Positions 14,002 to 21,188 of a DNA stretch of 35,379 bases are shown here, one piece after another (position 1 is the stretch's first letter; each line of letters begins with the position of its first letter). The notes under the pieces are model-generated. The model did not search any database and was not told where the DNA came from. It worked only from the letters and a program-made list of their open reading frames with translations. Both the position numbers and the translations under genes were made by a program. This DNA comes from an uncultured Pygmaiobacter sp. (GTDB taxonomy: Bacteria; Bacillota; Clostridia; Oscillospirales; Ruminococcaceae), in NCBI GenBank assembly GCA_944386485.1, contig CALXBG010000033.1:1-35379 (forward strand), written 5' to 3'.

Positions 14002-15177
14002 TCAGCTGTGCGTTGCTTTTGCACGGTCGATCTTGGGGTAGGCGATTTCCAGCAGCAGAATGTTTGCAAGGGCGAAGAGCGCCAGATAGAACGGCATGAT
14101 CCAGATGCCGACCGCCTGCTGCAGCTTGCCGAACACCGTCGGCATAAACATACTGCCGATATAGGCGGAGGCCATCTGCAACCCGATCACCGCAGCGCTG
14201 TACCGCTTTCCGAAGTTGACGGGGGCCATATGCTGGATGGCGGGGTAGATCGGCCCCATTCCCGTGCCGGTCAGCAAAAAGCCGACGGCGGCGACGACAT
14301 ACCCCTGCAGAGGGAGCAGAATGAGGAGAAGCCCCAAAAACTCAACCGCGATTCCAAGCCGGATCAGCTTGCGGTCGCCCAGCCGGTTGGAGATGAAGCC
14401 GGAGATCAGCCGTCCCAGCATCAATCCGCCGAAGATGAGGGAGCCGAAAGAGGCGATCAGCCCGTCGCTCATGCCCTGCTTTGTGCCGGCAAAATAGCTG
14501 GAGGTCCACAGAAAGGCGGTCGCCTCTCCCGCGCAGTAGGCGAAGAAGGCGATCAGGGTCAGCACCACGCCGGGAACCTTTACGGTCTCCTTGATGCCGG
14601 CAGCCTCTTCCAGCTGCTCTTCCTGCGCGGCCGTCCCGCTCTTCCACAGCGGCAGCGAAAGGATGCAGACCGCGAGGATGCCGATCTGGATATAGGCCGT
14701 CCAGCGGTAGCCCTCGTTCCAGCGCGCATATTTCAGCGCCAGCGCCATCAGGTTGGGGCTGATGATCGCGCCCAGCCCGTAAAAGCAGTGCAGAAAATTC
14801 ATCACCGAAGAGGAGTAGTTGGTTGCCACATAGTGGTTGAGCGCGGCGTCGATCGAGCCGGCGCCCAGCCCGTAGGGAACGGCAAATAGAAACAGCATCC
14901 AGTACTGGCTGGAGAAGGAAAACCCGATCAGCCCGACAATGGTCAGACAGATGGAGACGACTACGATCCACTTGGTGTGGACCTTTCGGATCAGCCGCGG
15001 GCTCATCAGCGCGGAGAGAATCGTCATGCAGGAGATGGTCATCGAGACGTAACCGGCAAAGGAGGAGGGCACCTCGAATACCGTCTGCATCGTCGGCCAC
15101 GCGGAGCCGAGCAGCGAATCCGGCAGCCCGAGGCTGACGAAAGCGAGGTAGATGACTGCGACAAGCAGGGAAGCCAT
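14002..15177 (-). CDS. MFS transporter
   Basis: A 391-residue major facilitator with about 12 hydrophobic segments in two halves. The family-typical loop between helices 2 and 3 is visible (LMSPRLIRKVHTKW), and an acidic central loop (about 190-205) separates the halves. Features such as VPYGLGAGSIDAALNHYVA, FLHCFYGLGAIISPNL and GLGMGPIYPAIQHMAP resemble the fucose-permease/FHS-like and sugar-efflux MFS groups. The substrate cannot be assigned. The ATG at 15177 has AAAGGAAAA upstream; longer versions lack such a site. It has its own promoter and lies opposite to, and inside, the yab cluster. Confidence 0.88.
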   Translation of the reverse strand: MASLLVAVIYLAFVSLGLPDSLLGSAWPTMQTVFEVPSSFAGYVSMTISCMTILSALMSPRLIRKVHTKWIVVVSICLTIVGLIGFSFSSQYWMLFLFAVPYGLGAGSIDAALNHYVATNYSSSVMNFLHCFYGLGAIISPNLMALALKYARWNEGYRWTAYIQIGILAVCILSLPLWKSGTAAQEEQLEEAAGIKETVKVPGVVLTLIAFFAYCAGEATAFLWTSSYFAGTKQGMSDGLIASFGSLIFGGLMLGRLISGFISNRLGDRKLIRLGIAVEFLGLLLILLPLQGYVVAAVGFLLTGTGMGPIYPAIQHMAPVNFGKRYSAAVIGLQMASAYIGSMFMPTVFGKLQQAVGIWIMPFYLALFALANILLLEIAYPKIDRAKATHS

Positions 15178-15288
15178 AGCGGGTTTTCCTTTCTTTTCTG
15201 TTTTTGCATTGGACGGCGGCGCCGCAGATGTTCTCTCTGAAGGTCCCAAAAGGGCAATTTATCCGGCGGGCAGACTGCCACGGTCTTA

Positions 15289-15318
15289 AGTATAACATGC
15301 CCTTTCATGGGTTTTCAA
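15289..15318 (-). promoter_or_regulatory. Promoter of the MFS gene
   Basis: On the minus strand TTGAAA (15313-15318), an 18-bp spacer and TATACT (15289-15294), about 110 bp upstream of the MFS start. The leader between them has no recognised structure. Confidence 0.6.
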
Positions 15319-15335
15319 GACGGTTTCGCACCGCG

Positions 15336-15364
15336 GCGAATTTGTCTTTTGCCGCTCATACAAA
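15336..15364 (+). promoter_or_regulatory. Possible sporulation (sigma-E-type) promoter of yabP
   Basis: CATACAAA at 15357-15364 matches the sigma-E -10 consensus (CATACA-T type). GCGAATTT at 15336-15343, 13 bases upstream, is a poor -35 match. The gene it would drive, yabP, is sporulation-expressed in Bacillus, and no sigma-A promoter is evident here. Tentative. Confidence 0.3.
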
Positions 15365-15454
15365 ACCCCGGTTATGCATAGAGATGAAAGGAGGAAGAGG
15401 ACAAAAAACGGACAGCGGCAAGCATCACCGGCTCGCCGCGGAAAGGAAACCAAG

Positions 15455-15778
15455 ATGATGCAGACAGGAAAAACACTCTACCGCGCGCAGGGCGAGCCGC
15501 AGCCCTCCGGCGACCGGCAGCCGGTACGCCACAACCTTATTGTTGAAAACCGCAGCGCGCTGACCGCCACCGGCATCCGGCAGGTGATCTCCTATGACGA
15601 ATACACCGCGACGGTGATGACCGATCTGGGCACCCTGATCATCGGGGGAAAGAACCTCAAGGTGAGCGAGCTGTCCTGCCAGAGCGGAGAACTGAAGGTC
15701 AGCGGGGAGATCGAGTACGTGCAGTATGAGGAACGCAAGGACAAAAAGGGCGGCATTCTCAGCCGCCTGACCCGCTGA
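15455..15778 (+). CDS. yabP: Sporulation protein YabP
   Basis: A 107-residue protein with the YabP/YqfC-family core: HNLIVENRSALTATGIRQVISYDE, then TDLGTLIIGGKNLKVSELS and GELKVSGEIEYVQYEE. In Bacillus, YabP is made in the mother cell and is needed, with YabQ, for normal spore cortex formation. The ATG at 15455 has AAAGGAAA upstream; the reading frame is open further upstream, but that part is not conserved. Its stop overlaps the yabQ start as TGATG. It is the first gene after the MFS interruption of the cluster. Confidence 0.9.
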   Translation: MMQTGKTLYRAQGEPQPSGDRQPVRHNLIVENRSALTATGIRQVISYDEYTATVMTDLGTLIIGGKNLKVSELSCQSGELKVSGEIEYVQYEERKDKKGGILSRLTR

Positions 15779-16248
15779 TGGTCGCCCAGCCGCCGCTCGC
15801 GCTGCAGGGGATGGACACCTTCTCGGCGCTGGGGCTCGGGCTGCTGGTCGCGGCATTCTACGACGCGCTGCGCTTTTTGCTCGGCAAATCAAAACCGCTG
15901 GTTTTTCTGTGCGATCTCGCAGGGTTTGCGGTCGGCGCGGTGGCGGCGGTCAGCTTTGGAGTCTCGTACAGCTATACCGGGTTTCTGCGCTGGTATATGC
16001 TGGTCGGGATGGCCGCCGGCTGCGCCGCCTACTTCTTCGCCGTCGCCCCCTTCACCGGGGCGCTGCGAAGAGGAATTTTATGGGTGCTGGCAGCGCCGTT
16101 TCGACTGGTCGCGCGGGTGCTGCTGCGGTCGGTGGTGAGAAGATTTTCCAGCTGGCGGGCAAAGCGGCGAAAAAAAAGAAAAGAACAGGTGAAAAGAAAA
16201 AAATCCCCCTTGCAACAGACCGGGAAAGTGTTGTATAATTCAAATTAA
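15778..16248 (+). CDS. yabQ: Spore cortex biosynthesis protein YabQ
   Basis: A 156-residue membrane protein with three to four hydrophobic segments between about residues 10 and 110 and a very basic C-terminal tail. The motif GLLVAAFYDALRFLLG near the N-terminus is typical of YabQ. In Bacillus it localises to the forespore-surrounding membrane and is needed for cortex assembly. It is translationally coupled to yabP (TGATG). The promoter for the next gene lies inside its last codons. Confidence 0.87.
   Translation: MVAQPPLALQGMDTFSALGLGLLVAAFYDALRFLLGKSKPLVFLCDLAGFAVGAVAAVSFGVSYSYTGFLRWYMLVGMAAGCAAYFFAVAPFTGALRRGILWVLAAPFRLVARVLLRSVVRRFSSWRAKRRKKRKEQVKRKKSPLQQTGKVLYNSN
16210..16239 (+). promoter_or_regulatory. 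Sigma-A promoter of divIC within the end of yabQ
   Basis: TTGCAA (16210-16215), an 18-bp spacer and a perfect TATAAT (16234-16239), 65 bp before the divIC start. It would let the vegetative division gene be expressed independently of the sporulation genes yabPQ. Confidence 0.72.
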
Positions 16249-16303
16249 CAGTAAGTTGCAGCCAGGATAGTTGTGCCCGTTTTTGGGGTGAGGAGGGATT
16301 GCC

Positions 16304-16603
16304 GTGCGACGCGAGAGGGAAAAGAAAGCGAATTTTTCCGGTTTTCTTCTGCGGATCGGGGCGATTGCGCTGATCGGGTATCTCGCGGTGACCCTCATCG
16401 TCAGTCAGGTCGACATCATGGTCAAGCGGCAGCAGCTGGATTCTCTGAACGCCGAGCTCACAAGGCAGGTAGAGGAGAACACCGAGCTGCAGCGGCTGTA
16501 TTCGGCGGGCGAGAGCGATGAGTACATCGAGCGGATCGCGCGGGACCGGCTTGGCTATGTCGCGCCGGACGAGCGGATCTTCATTGATATGTCGGGCGAA
16601 TAA
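16304..16603 (+). CDS. divIC: Septum formation initiator family protein (DivIC/FtsB-like)
   Basis: A 99-residue bitopic protein with a basic N-terminus, one transmembrane helix at about 14-33 and a coiled coil at about 38-65 (KRQQLDSLNAELTRQVEENTELQRLY). It ends with the conserved segment YIERIARDRLGYVAPDE. Proteins of this family form a trimer with FtsL and DivIB/FtsQ in the divisome. The GTG start has AGGAGGG 6 bases upstream. The position between yabQ and yabR is the conserved Firmicute position of divIC. Confidence 0.9.
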   Translation: MRREREKKANFSGFLLRIGAIALIGYLAVTLIVSQVDIMVKRQQLDSLNAELTRQVEENTELQRLYSAGESDEYIERIARDRLGYVAPDERIFIDMSGE

Positions 16604-16674
16604 GCCTGCTGCAACAAACAAAAAAGGCGCCGCAGGCGCACATAGGTTTGAGGAGAAGGAGTAAGTTCAGGCAA

Positions 16675-17091
16675 ATGGCAGTTGAGGTAGGAAGCATCGT
16701 AGAGGGCAAGGTTACCGGGGTAAAGAAGTTCGGCGCATTTGTGCAGCTGCCGGACGGAAAGACCGGAATGGTGCATATTTCGGAGGTATCCAACGAGTAC
16801 ATTCAGGAGCTGAGCACCGTGCTCACCGAGGGCCAGCAGGTCAAGGTCAAGGTCATGTCGATCTCGCCGGAGGGCAAGATCGCGCTTTCGATCAAGCGGA
16901 CCCAGCCCCGTCCGAAGCCCACCCGCGCGGATACCGGCAGGGTGTGGCAGCCGCGGGCACAGGCTCCGAAGGAGGGCTTGAGCTTCGAGGATATGATGGC
17001 GCGGTTCAAGAGCCAGAGTGAGGAGAAGATCTCGGATCTCAAGCGGGTCACCGAGGCGCGCCGCGGCGGCGGTTATTCCCGCAGAAGATAA
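16675..17091 (+). CDS. yabR: S1-domain RNA-binding protein (YabR-like)
   Basis: A 138-residue protein. Residues 2-75 are one S1 RNA-binding domain (VEVGSIVEGKVTGVKKFGAF, TGMVHISEVSNEYI, VKVMSISPEGKIALSIKR). The rest is a basic linker and an ARFKSQSEEKISDLKRV tail found in clostridial homologues. The start is placed at ATG 16675 by similarity to YabR proteins that begin M-x-x-EVGS; AAGGAG is 13 bases upstream, a somewhat long gap. A TTG at 16648 would add nine unconserved residues. It closes the divIC unit before a clear terminator. Confidence 0.87.
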   Translation: MAVEVGSIVEGKVTGVKKFGAFVQLPDGKTGMVHISEVSNEYIQELSTVLTEGQQVKVKVMSISPEGKIALSIKRTQPRPKPTRADTGRVWQPRAQAPKEGLSFEDMMARFKSQSEEKISDLKRVTEARRGGGYSRRR

Positions 17092-17102
17092 GAAACGACA
17101 TT

Positions 17103-17133
17103 GAGGGACAGGTTTTCCAGTCCCTCTTTTTTT
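17103..17133 (+). terminator. Terminator after yabR
   Basis: GAGGGAC (17103-17109) pairs with GTCCCTC (17120-17126). The stem extends by two G-C pairs across an A-A mismatch to a TTTT loop, and seven T residues follow. Confidence 0.88.
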
Positions 17134-17289
17134 GTCCCAAAAGTGGCGGACAAACTGATTTCAATCGACAAAAAGCGAGAAAACAAGAGAATAAAAGAGA
17201 ATGAAGGCGATTTCGTGAGATTGAAAATCGCCATATCACGCGGGTAAACGCGGCGGCCCGCGCCGGTCCGCCACCCGCTGCGGCGGACA

Positions 17290-17318
17290 TTGTGTTTTTT
17301 TCACATTTTCAGTAAACT
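17290..17318 (+). promoter_or_regulatory. Probable promoter of hflKC
   Basis: TTGTGT (17290-17295), a 17-bp spacer and TAAACT (17313-17318), about 90 bp before hflK. Between the yabR terminator and this promoter (17134-17289) there is no gene. That stretch holds two inverted repeats: 17206-17213 with 17225-17232, and the nested pair 17240-17245/17273-17278 plus 17252-17256/17268-17272. Confidence 0.5.
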
Positions 17319-17406
17319 GTTAAACAAGCAAGAGGAAAGCGCAGACCTCACAATACCAGTCGGGCTGCAAAGAGCCACGTGGCCCGGCGCCGATAAGGAG
17401 GAAGCA

Positions 17407-18447
17407 ATGAAGGTTCAGGATTTTTTTGACGCGATCCGGGCGGCGAACACGCCCAAAAGCAGCGCCCATGTGGAGGAGGAGAAACCGAAGAAGCCAAGAC
17501 GGCCCGGTTCCACCAAACGGTTTGCCACCGTGCTCGCGGTGGTACTGGTTGCGGCGGCGCTGTTCTTTGTGGGAATCAATTCCTTTTACAGCATCAACGA
17601 ACAGGAGAACGCGGTGGTCGTCACCTTTGGCGTACCCAGCGCGGTGACCACCAGCGGCCTGCATTTCAAGATTCCGTTTATTCAGCAGGTGAAGAAGGTG
17701 GATATGACCATCCACGGTTTTGCGATCGGGTATGACATCGACACCCGCGAGCCGATCCCGGATGAGAGCCTGATGATCACCTCGGATTACAACTTTGTGA
17801 ACGTCGATTTCTTTGTGGAGTACCGGGTAACCGACCCGGTGAAATACCTCTATGCCAGCGCGCAGCCCGAGCTGATTCTCAAGACGCTGGCCCAGAGCTA
17901 CATCCGCGATACCATCGGCCTGTACCCGGTCGACGAGGTCATTACTACCGGCAAAAACCAGATTCAGGGGGAGATCAAGGATAAGATCATGGCCCGGCTG
18001 GAGAAGGAGGACATCGGCTTACAGATGGTGAACATCACGATTCAGGACGCCGAGCCGCCGACGGCCGAGGTGCTCGCCGCCTTCAAGGAGGTCGAGACCG
18101 CAAAGCAGAGCGCGGATACGGCGGTCAACAACGCCAACAAATACCGCTCTGAGCAGATCCCTGCGGCCGAGGCCGAGGCGGACCAGATTCTCCAGAACGC
18201 GCAGGCCGAAAAAGAGTCCCGGATCAACGAGGCCAACGGCCAGGTCGCGCGGTTCAACTCGATGTATCAGGAATATGCCCGTTACCCGCTGATCACCAAA
18301 CAGCGGATGTACTATGAGACGATGGAGGAGGTACTGCCGGATCTGCGGATCATCATTCAGGACGGCAGCGGCAGCACCGTCAACCTGATCACCGACCAGA
18401 ACTTCGCGCAGTTTGCGCCGCAGCAGGAGCAGGAGGAAGAGAAATGA
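17407..18447 (+). CDS. hflK: SPFH-domain protein HflK
   Basis: A 346-residue membrane protein: a basic cytoplasmic N-terminus, one transmembrane helix at about 39-58, then an SPFH/prohibitin domain beginning NEQENAVVVTFG, and a long Ala/Glu-rich coiled coil at about 215-285. HflK forms large cages with HflC around the FtsH protease and modulates it. The ATG is set by AAGGAGG at 17395-17401; the frame is open upstream but without conservation. It overlaps hflC by 4 bases. HflKC is common in proteobacteria and less general in Clostridia. Confidence 0.88.
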   Translation: MKVQDFFDAIRAANTPKSSAHVEEEKPKKPRRPGSTKRFATVLAVVLVAAALFFVGINSFYSINEQENAVVVTFGVPSAVTTSGLHFKIPFIQQVKKVDMTIHGFAIGYDIDTREPIPDESLMITSDYNFVNVDFFVEYRVTDPVKYLYASAQPELILKTLAQSYIRDTIGLYPVDEVITTGKNQIQGEIKDKIMARLEKEDIGLQMVNITIQDAEPPTAEVLAAFKEVETAKQSADTAVNNANKYRSEQIPAAEAEADQILQNAQAEKESRINEANGQVARFNSMYQEYARYPLITKQRMYYETMEEVLPDLRIIIQDGSGSTVNLITDQNFAQFAPQQEQEEEK

Positions 18448-19322
18448 AACAGACCAAAAAATTATTGATCGGGCTGCTGTTTGTGCTGGTGCTGGCGGGG
18501 GTGGTGCTCGCCAATGCGCTGGTGGTGACAAAGCAGAACGAGTATACGGTGGTGCGGCAGTTCGGCGAGGTGGTCGACGTTCGCAGCACCCCGGGTATCA
18601 GCTTTAAGATCCCGCTGATCCAGACGGTGGCAAAGCTGCCCAACACGGTGCTGCTCTATGACCTGCCGATCTCGGACGTCATCACCCAGGACAAGAAGAC
18701 GATGGTGGCCGACAGCTTTGCGCTGTGGAAGATTCAGGATCCCCGGCTCTTCATCCAGACCCTCAACGGCAGCGTCTCGAACGCCGAGAGCCGGCTGTCA
18801 ACCATCGTCTATAACAGTATGAAGAACATCATCAGCTCCCGCACCCAGACCGATGTCATCAGCGGGCGGGACGGTGAGCTGGCCGCCGACATCCGGGACG
18901 GGGTGGGCGATACGCTGAACCAGTACGGTATCCAGCTGATCGCGGTCGAGACCAAGCACCTCGACCTGCCGGATGACAACAAGGAGGCGGTTTACCAGCG
19001 GATGATCTCCGAGCGCAACAACATCGCCGCGAGCTACACCGCGCAGGGCGAGAGCGAGGCGCAGAAGATCCGCAGCGAGACCGACCGCGAGGTGCAGGTC
19101 ATGCTCAGCGAGGCCCAGGCCCAGGCCGAGATCCTGATCGCCGAGGGCGAGGCCGAGTACATGAACATCCTCTCGGACGCCTATTCCGACCCGGCAAAGG
19201 CGGAGTTTTACAGCTTTGTCCGTGCGCTGGACGCGGCGAAGGCCAGTCTGGCGGGCGGGGAGAATACCCTGATTCTCTCGCAGGATTCTCCGCTGGCCCA
19301 GATCTTCTATCAGGCCCAGTAA
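18444..19322 (+). CDS. hflC: SPFH-domain protein HflC
   Basis: A 292-residue protein with an N-terminal transmembrane helix at about 6-26, an SPFH domain (TKQNEYTVVRQFGEV, TPGISFKIPLIQTV) and an alanine-rich coiled coil around 195-235 with YMNILSDAYSDPAKAEFYSFVRALDAAK after it. It is the partner of HflK in the FtsH-modulating membrane complex. Translational coupling through the ATGA overlap fits 1:1 assembly. A long perfect hairpin terminator follows at once. Confidence 0.9.
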   Translation: MKQTKKLLIGLLFVLVLAGVVLANALVVTKQNEYTVVRQFGEVVDVRSTPGISFKIPLIQTVAKLPNTVLLYDLPISDVITQDKKTMVADSFALWKIQDPRLFIQTLNGSVSNAESRLSTIVYNSMKNIISSRTQTDVISGRDGELAADIRDGVGDTLNQYGIQLIAVETKHLDLPDDNKEAVYQRMISERNNIAASYTAQGESEAQKIRSETDREVQVMLSEAQAQAEILIAEGEAEYMNILSDAYSDPAKAEFYSFVRALDAAKASLAGGENTLILSQDSPLAQIFYQAQ

Positions 19323-19330
19323 AAGAAGGA

Positions 19331-19375
19331 CGGGCGGCAATCGGAAAAGATTTTCCGATTGCCGCCCGTTTTTTT
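19331..19375. terminator. Bidirectional terminator between hflC and the convergent LOR/SDH gene
   Basis: A perfect inverted repeat of up to 18 bp (19331-19348 with 19351-19368) followed by seven T residues on the plus strand. The minus strand continues with TCCTTCTTTT, so it probably serves both convergent units. Confidence 0.92.
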
Positions 19376-19381
19376 ATGTTG

Positions 19382-20473
19382 TTACAGCGCGCCGAGGTCG
19401 ACGGCGAGCTTGCTGATAAAGTCCTGTACGTTGGTCACGATGGTCCGCACCGACAGGCTGCCGCGGTCCTGAAGCTTGCCCACCGCGAACTCCGAGATAT
19501 CGATCGAGTAGAAGTAGAGCGGCCGCACCGCGCCGTCCACCACCCGATAGCTCGGGGTCATGTTGCCGGTGGCGATGGTGTGCAGCGTCGTCGCCATGCA
19601 GATAACGGTGGTCGCCTTCCGCACCAGCGCCCGCATCTCGCTCTGGGCCTCATAGACATTGCCCATCACCTCGGGCAGCGGGCCGTCGTCCCGGATCGAG
19701 CCGGCGAGCACGAAGGGAACCTTGTTCTGCACGCACTCATAGATGATGCCGTCGGTCACCGCGCCCGATGCGACAAAGGCGGGAATCGAGCCGGCCGCGC
19801 GCACCGCGTTGATGGTGTCCAGGTGGTTGTAGTGCCCGTTCTCCCGCGGGGTCTGGGCGTACAGGTCGCTGCCCAGCGCGGTGCCAAGATAGCTGGCCTC
19901 CATGTCGTGGGTGGCCAGCGCGTTGCCCGCCATCAGCCCGTTGACATACCCGCCGCGCACCAGCGCCGCAAACGCCCGGCGTGCGCCTGCATCAAAGCTG
20001 CAGGCCGGGCCCATCACCCACAGGATGTTGCCGTGGTCCTTCTCATACCGCAGCAGCTGGGCCAGCTCGTTGTAGTCCCGGGTGTAGCCGGTCTCCCGGC
20101 TGCGGCCCTGCCGGAACGCGAAGGATTCCTGCGCGCCGGCAGCGGTGTCGGCAAAGCCCGCGGTCCACAGCAGAATCCCCTCGCTGCCGTCCTCGCTGCG
20201 GCCGGTAAAGACGAGATCCCCCTTGTGCAGGTTACGGAACTCGACGATCTCAACCCTGCCCTCCCGCAGCACGGCGGTGCAGTCCATCCGGCTCTCCTCG
20301 GCCAGCAGCCAGCGCCCGCCGACCTTGAAGTACTCCGGATACATGCTGGTGGAGTGGTAGTTTTCCGGCGCGACCCCGTCCAGCGGTGCGGGGGAGAGGG
20401 CCGCATCGGGCGCGGTTTGCAGCGCGGGCAGAGAAAAGTCCGGCGACTGATAACAGGGCAGCGAAAAAGACAT
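19382..20473 (-). CDS. LOR/SDH-domain protein (TIGR00300-type, ornithine cyclodeaminase-like)
   Basis: A 363-residue protein. Its C-terminal two thirds match the LOR/SDH (TIGR00300) family: NALATHDMEASYLGTALG, GHYNHLDTINAVRAAGSI, then VPFVLAGSIRDDGPLPEV, ATTLHTIATGNMTPSYRVVDG and SIDISEFAVGKLQDRGS. Related proteins include archaeal-type ornithine cyclodeaminase and the C-terminal part of the cyanobacterial arginine-degrading enzyme AgrE/ArgZ. So NAD-dependent conversion of an amino acid such as ornithine is plausible but unproven. AAGGAGGAATTGAG precedes the ATG. The gene starts 17 bases after a TetR gene, which probably controls it. Confidence 0.75.
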   Translation of the reverse strand: MSFSLPCYQSPDFSLPALQTAPDAALSPAPLDGVAPENYHSTSMYPEYFKVGGRWLLAEESRMDCTAVLREGRVEIVEFRNLHKGDLVFTGRSEDGSEGILLWTAGFADTAAGAQESFAFRQGRSRETGYTRDYNELAQLLRYEKDHGNILWVMGPACSFDAGARRAFAALVRGGYVNGLMAGNALATHDMEASYLGTALGSDLYAQTPRENGHYNHLDTINAVRAAGSIPAFVASGAVTDGIIYECVQNKVPFVLAGSIRDDGPLPEVMGNVYEAQSEMRALVRKATTVICMATTLHTIATGNMTPSYRVVDGAVRPLYFYSIDISEFAVGKLQDRGSLSVRTIVTNVQDFISKLAVDLGAL

Positions 20474-20490
20474 CTCAATTCCTCCTTGGA

Positions 20491-21102
20491 TTAGTTGGTT
20501 TCATTGGCGGGGTCCTGCCGGGTGTGGAGCAGAAAACCGTAACCGTACTGGATGATTCCCTCCGCCATCCGGGCCAGCTCGGCGGGCGGCATCTGCATCC
20601 CGTCCTCCAGCCAGCGGCCCAGCAGCCCGATGCAGCCCGAGCTGATAAAGGCGTAACAGTATTCGACCTGCTGGCGGGTTGCACCCTTGAAGTACCGCTC
20701 GTAGTTTTGAAAGCAGTACTCCCGCCCGCATTGCAGCAGCCGCAGCGCAAAGTTCTTGTCTCCGTGCGGCCCGAGGGTGACGACGCAGAGATCCGAATTG
20801 TCCTTCAGACACTGAAAAACCCCGGTCGTGACCACCACCGGCTCCAGACCGTCCCGGCCGGGCTGGTAAAGGGTATCCAGCGCGCGGCGAAATTCTTCAA
20901 ACATCTCGTCCTCGATCTGCCGCAGCAGGTCGTGCAGGTCGGTGTAGTGGGCATAGAAGGTACTGCGGTTGACCCCGGCCAGATCGCACAGCTCCTTGAT
21001 GGAGATCCCCTCCAGCGGTTTTTCGGCCAGCAGGGTCATAAACGCGCGGCGCAGCAGCTCGTGGGTCAGGCGGACCCGAGGGTCCTTACGGCTGTTTTCC
21101 AA
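20491..21102 (-). CDS. TetR/AcrR family transcriptional regulator
   Basis: About 203 residues. The N-terminal helix-turn-helix reads ISIKELCDLAGVNRSTFYAHYTDLHDLL, typical of TetR regulators with the RSTFYAHF/Y motif, and a helical ligand domain follows. I place the start at TTG 21102, with GGGGG about 7 bases upstream. The apparent ATG at 21144 overlaps the TATAAT of its own promoter and would lie upstream of the transcript start. It precedes the LOR/SDH gene by 17 bases, so it is probably a local regulator. The effector is unknown. Confidence 0.85.
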   Translation of the reverse strand: MENSRKDPRVRLTHELLRRAFMTLLAEKPLEGISIKELCDLAGVNRSTFYAHYTDLHDLLRQIEDEMFEEFRRALDTLYQPGRDGLEPVVVTTGVFQCLKDNSDLCVVTLGPHGDKNFALRLLQCGREYCFQNYERYFKGATRQQVEYCYAFISSGCIGLLGRWLEDGMQMPPAELARMAEGIIQYGYGFLLHTRQDPANETN

Positions 21103-21142
21103 TCTCTGCCCCCTTTCCCGCAGATTGCGGCGTATTTTTTCC

Positions 21143-21171
21143 ATTATAGCAAAATCGGCTCAAAACCACAA
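21143..21171 (-). promoter_or_regulatory. Sigma-A promoter of the tetR-LOR/SDH operon
   Basis: On the minus strand TTGTGG (21166-21171), a 17-bp spacer and a perfect TATAAT (21143-21148). Transcription should begin near 21136, leaving about 34 bases of leader before the TTG start at 21102. Confidence 0.78.
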
Positions 21172-21188
21172 CGCGGTGTCGGTCGCGG

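Noticed and set aside
15178-15249. Longer MFS start giving 24 more residues
   Set aside because: The extra segment is hydrophilic and unlike MFS N-termini, and the ATG at 15177 has a good AAAGGAAAA site.
17290-17307. Dyad TTGTG...CACA at the hflK promoter as a third Rex site
   Set aside because: The spacing gives a 16-bp rather than 18-bp dyad, and the right half does not align with the Rex half-site.
19376-20494. Plus-strand open frame opposite the LOR/SDH gene
   Set aside because: The minus-strand product has clear family motifs and a strong ribosome-binding site; the plus frame has neither and starts inside a terminator.
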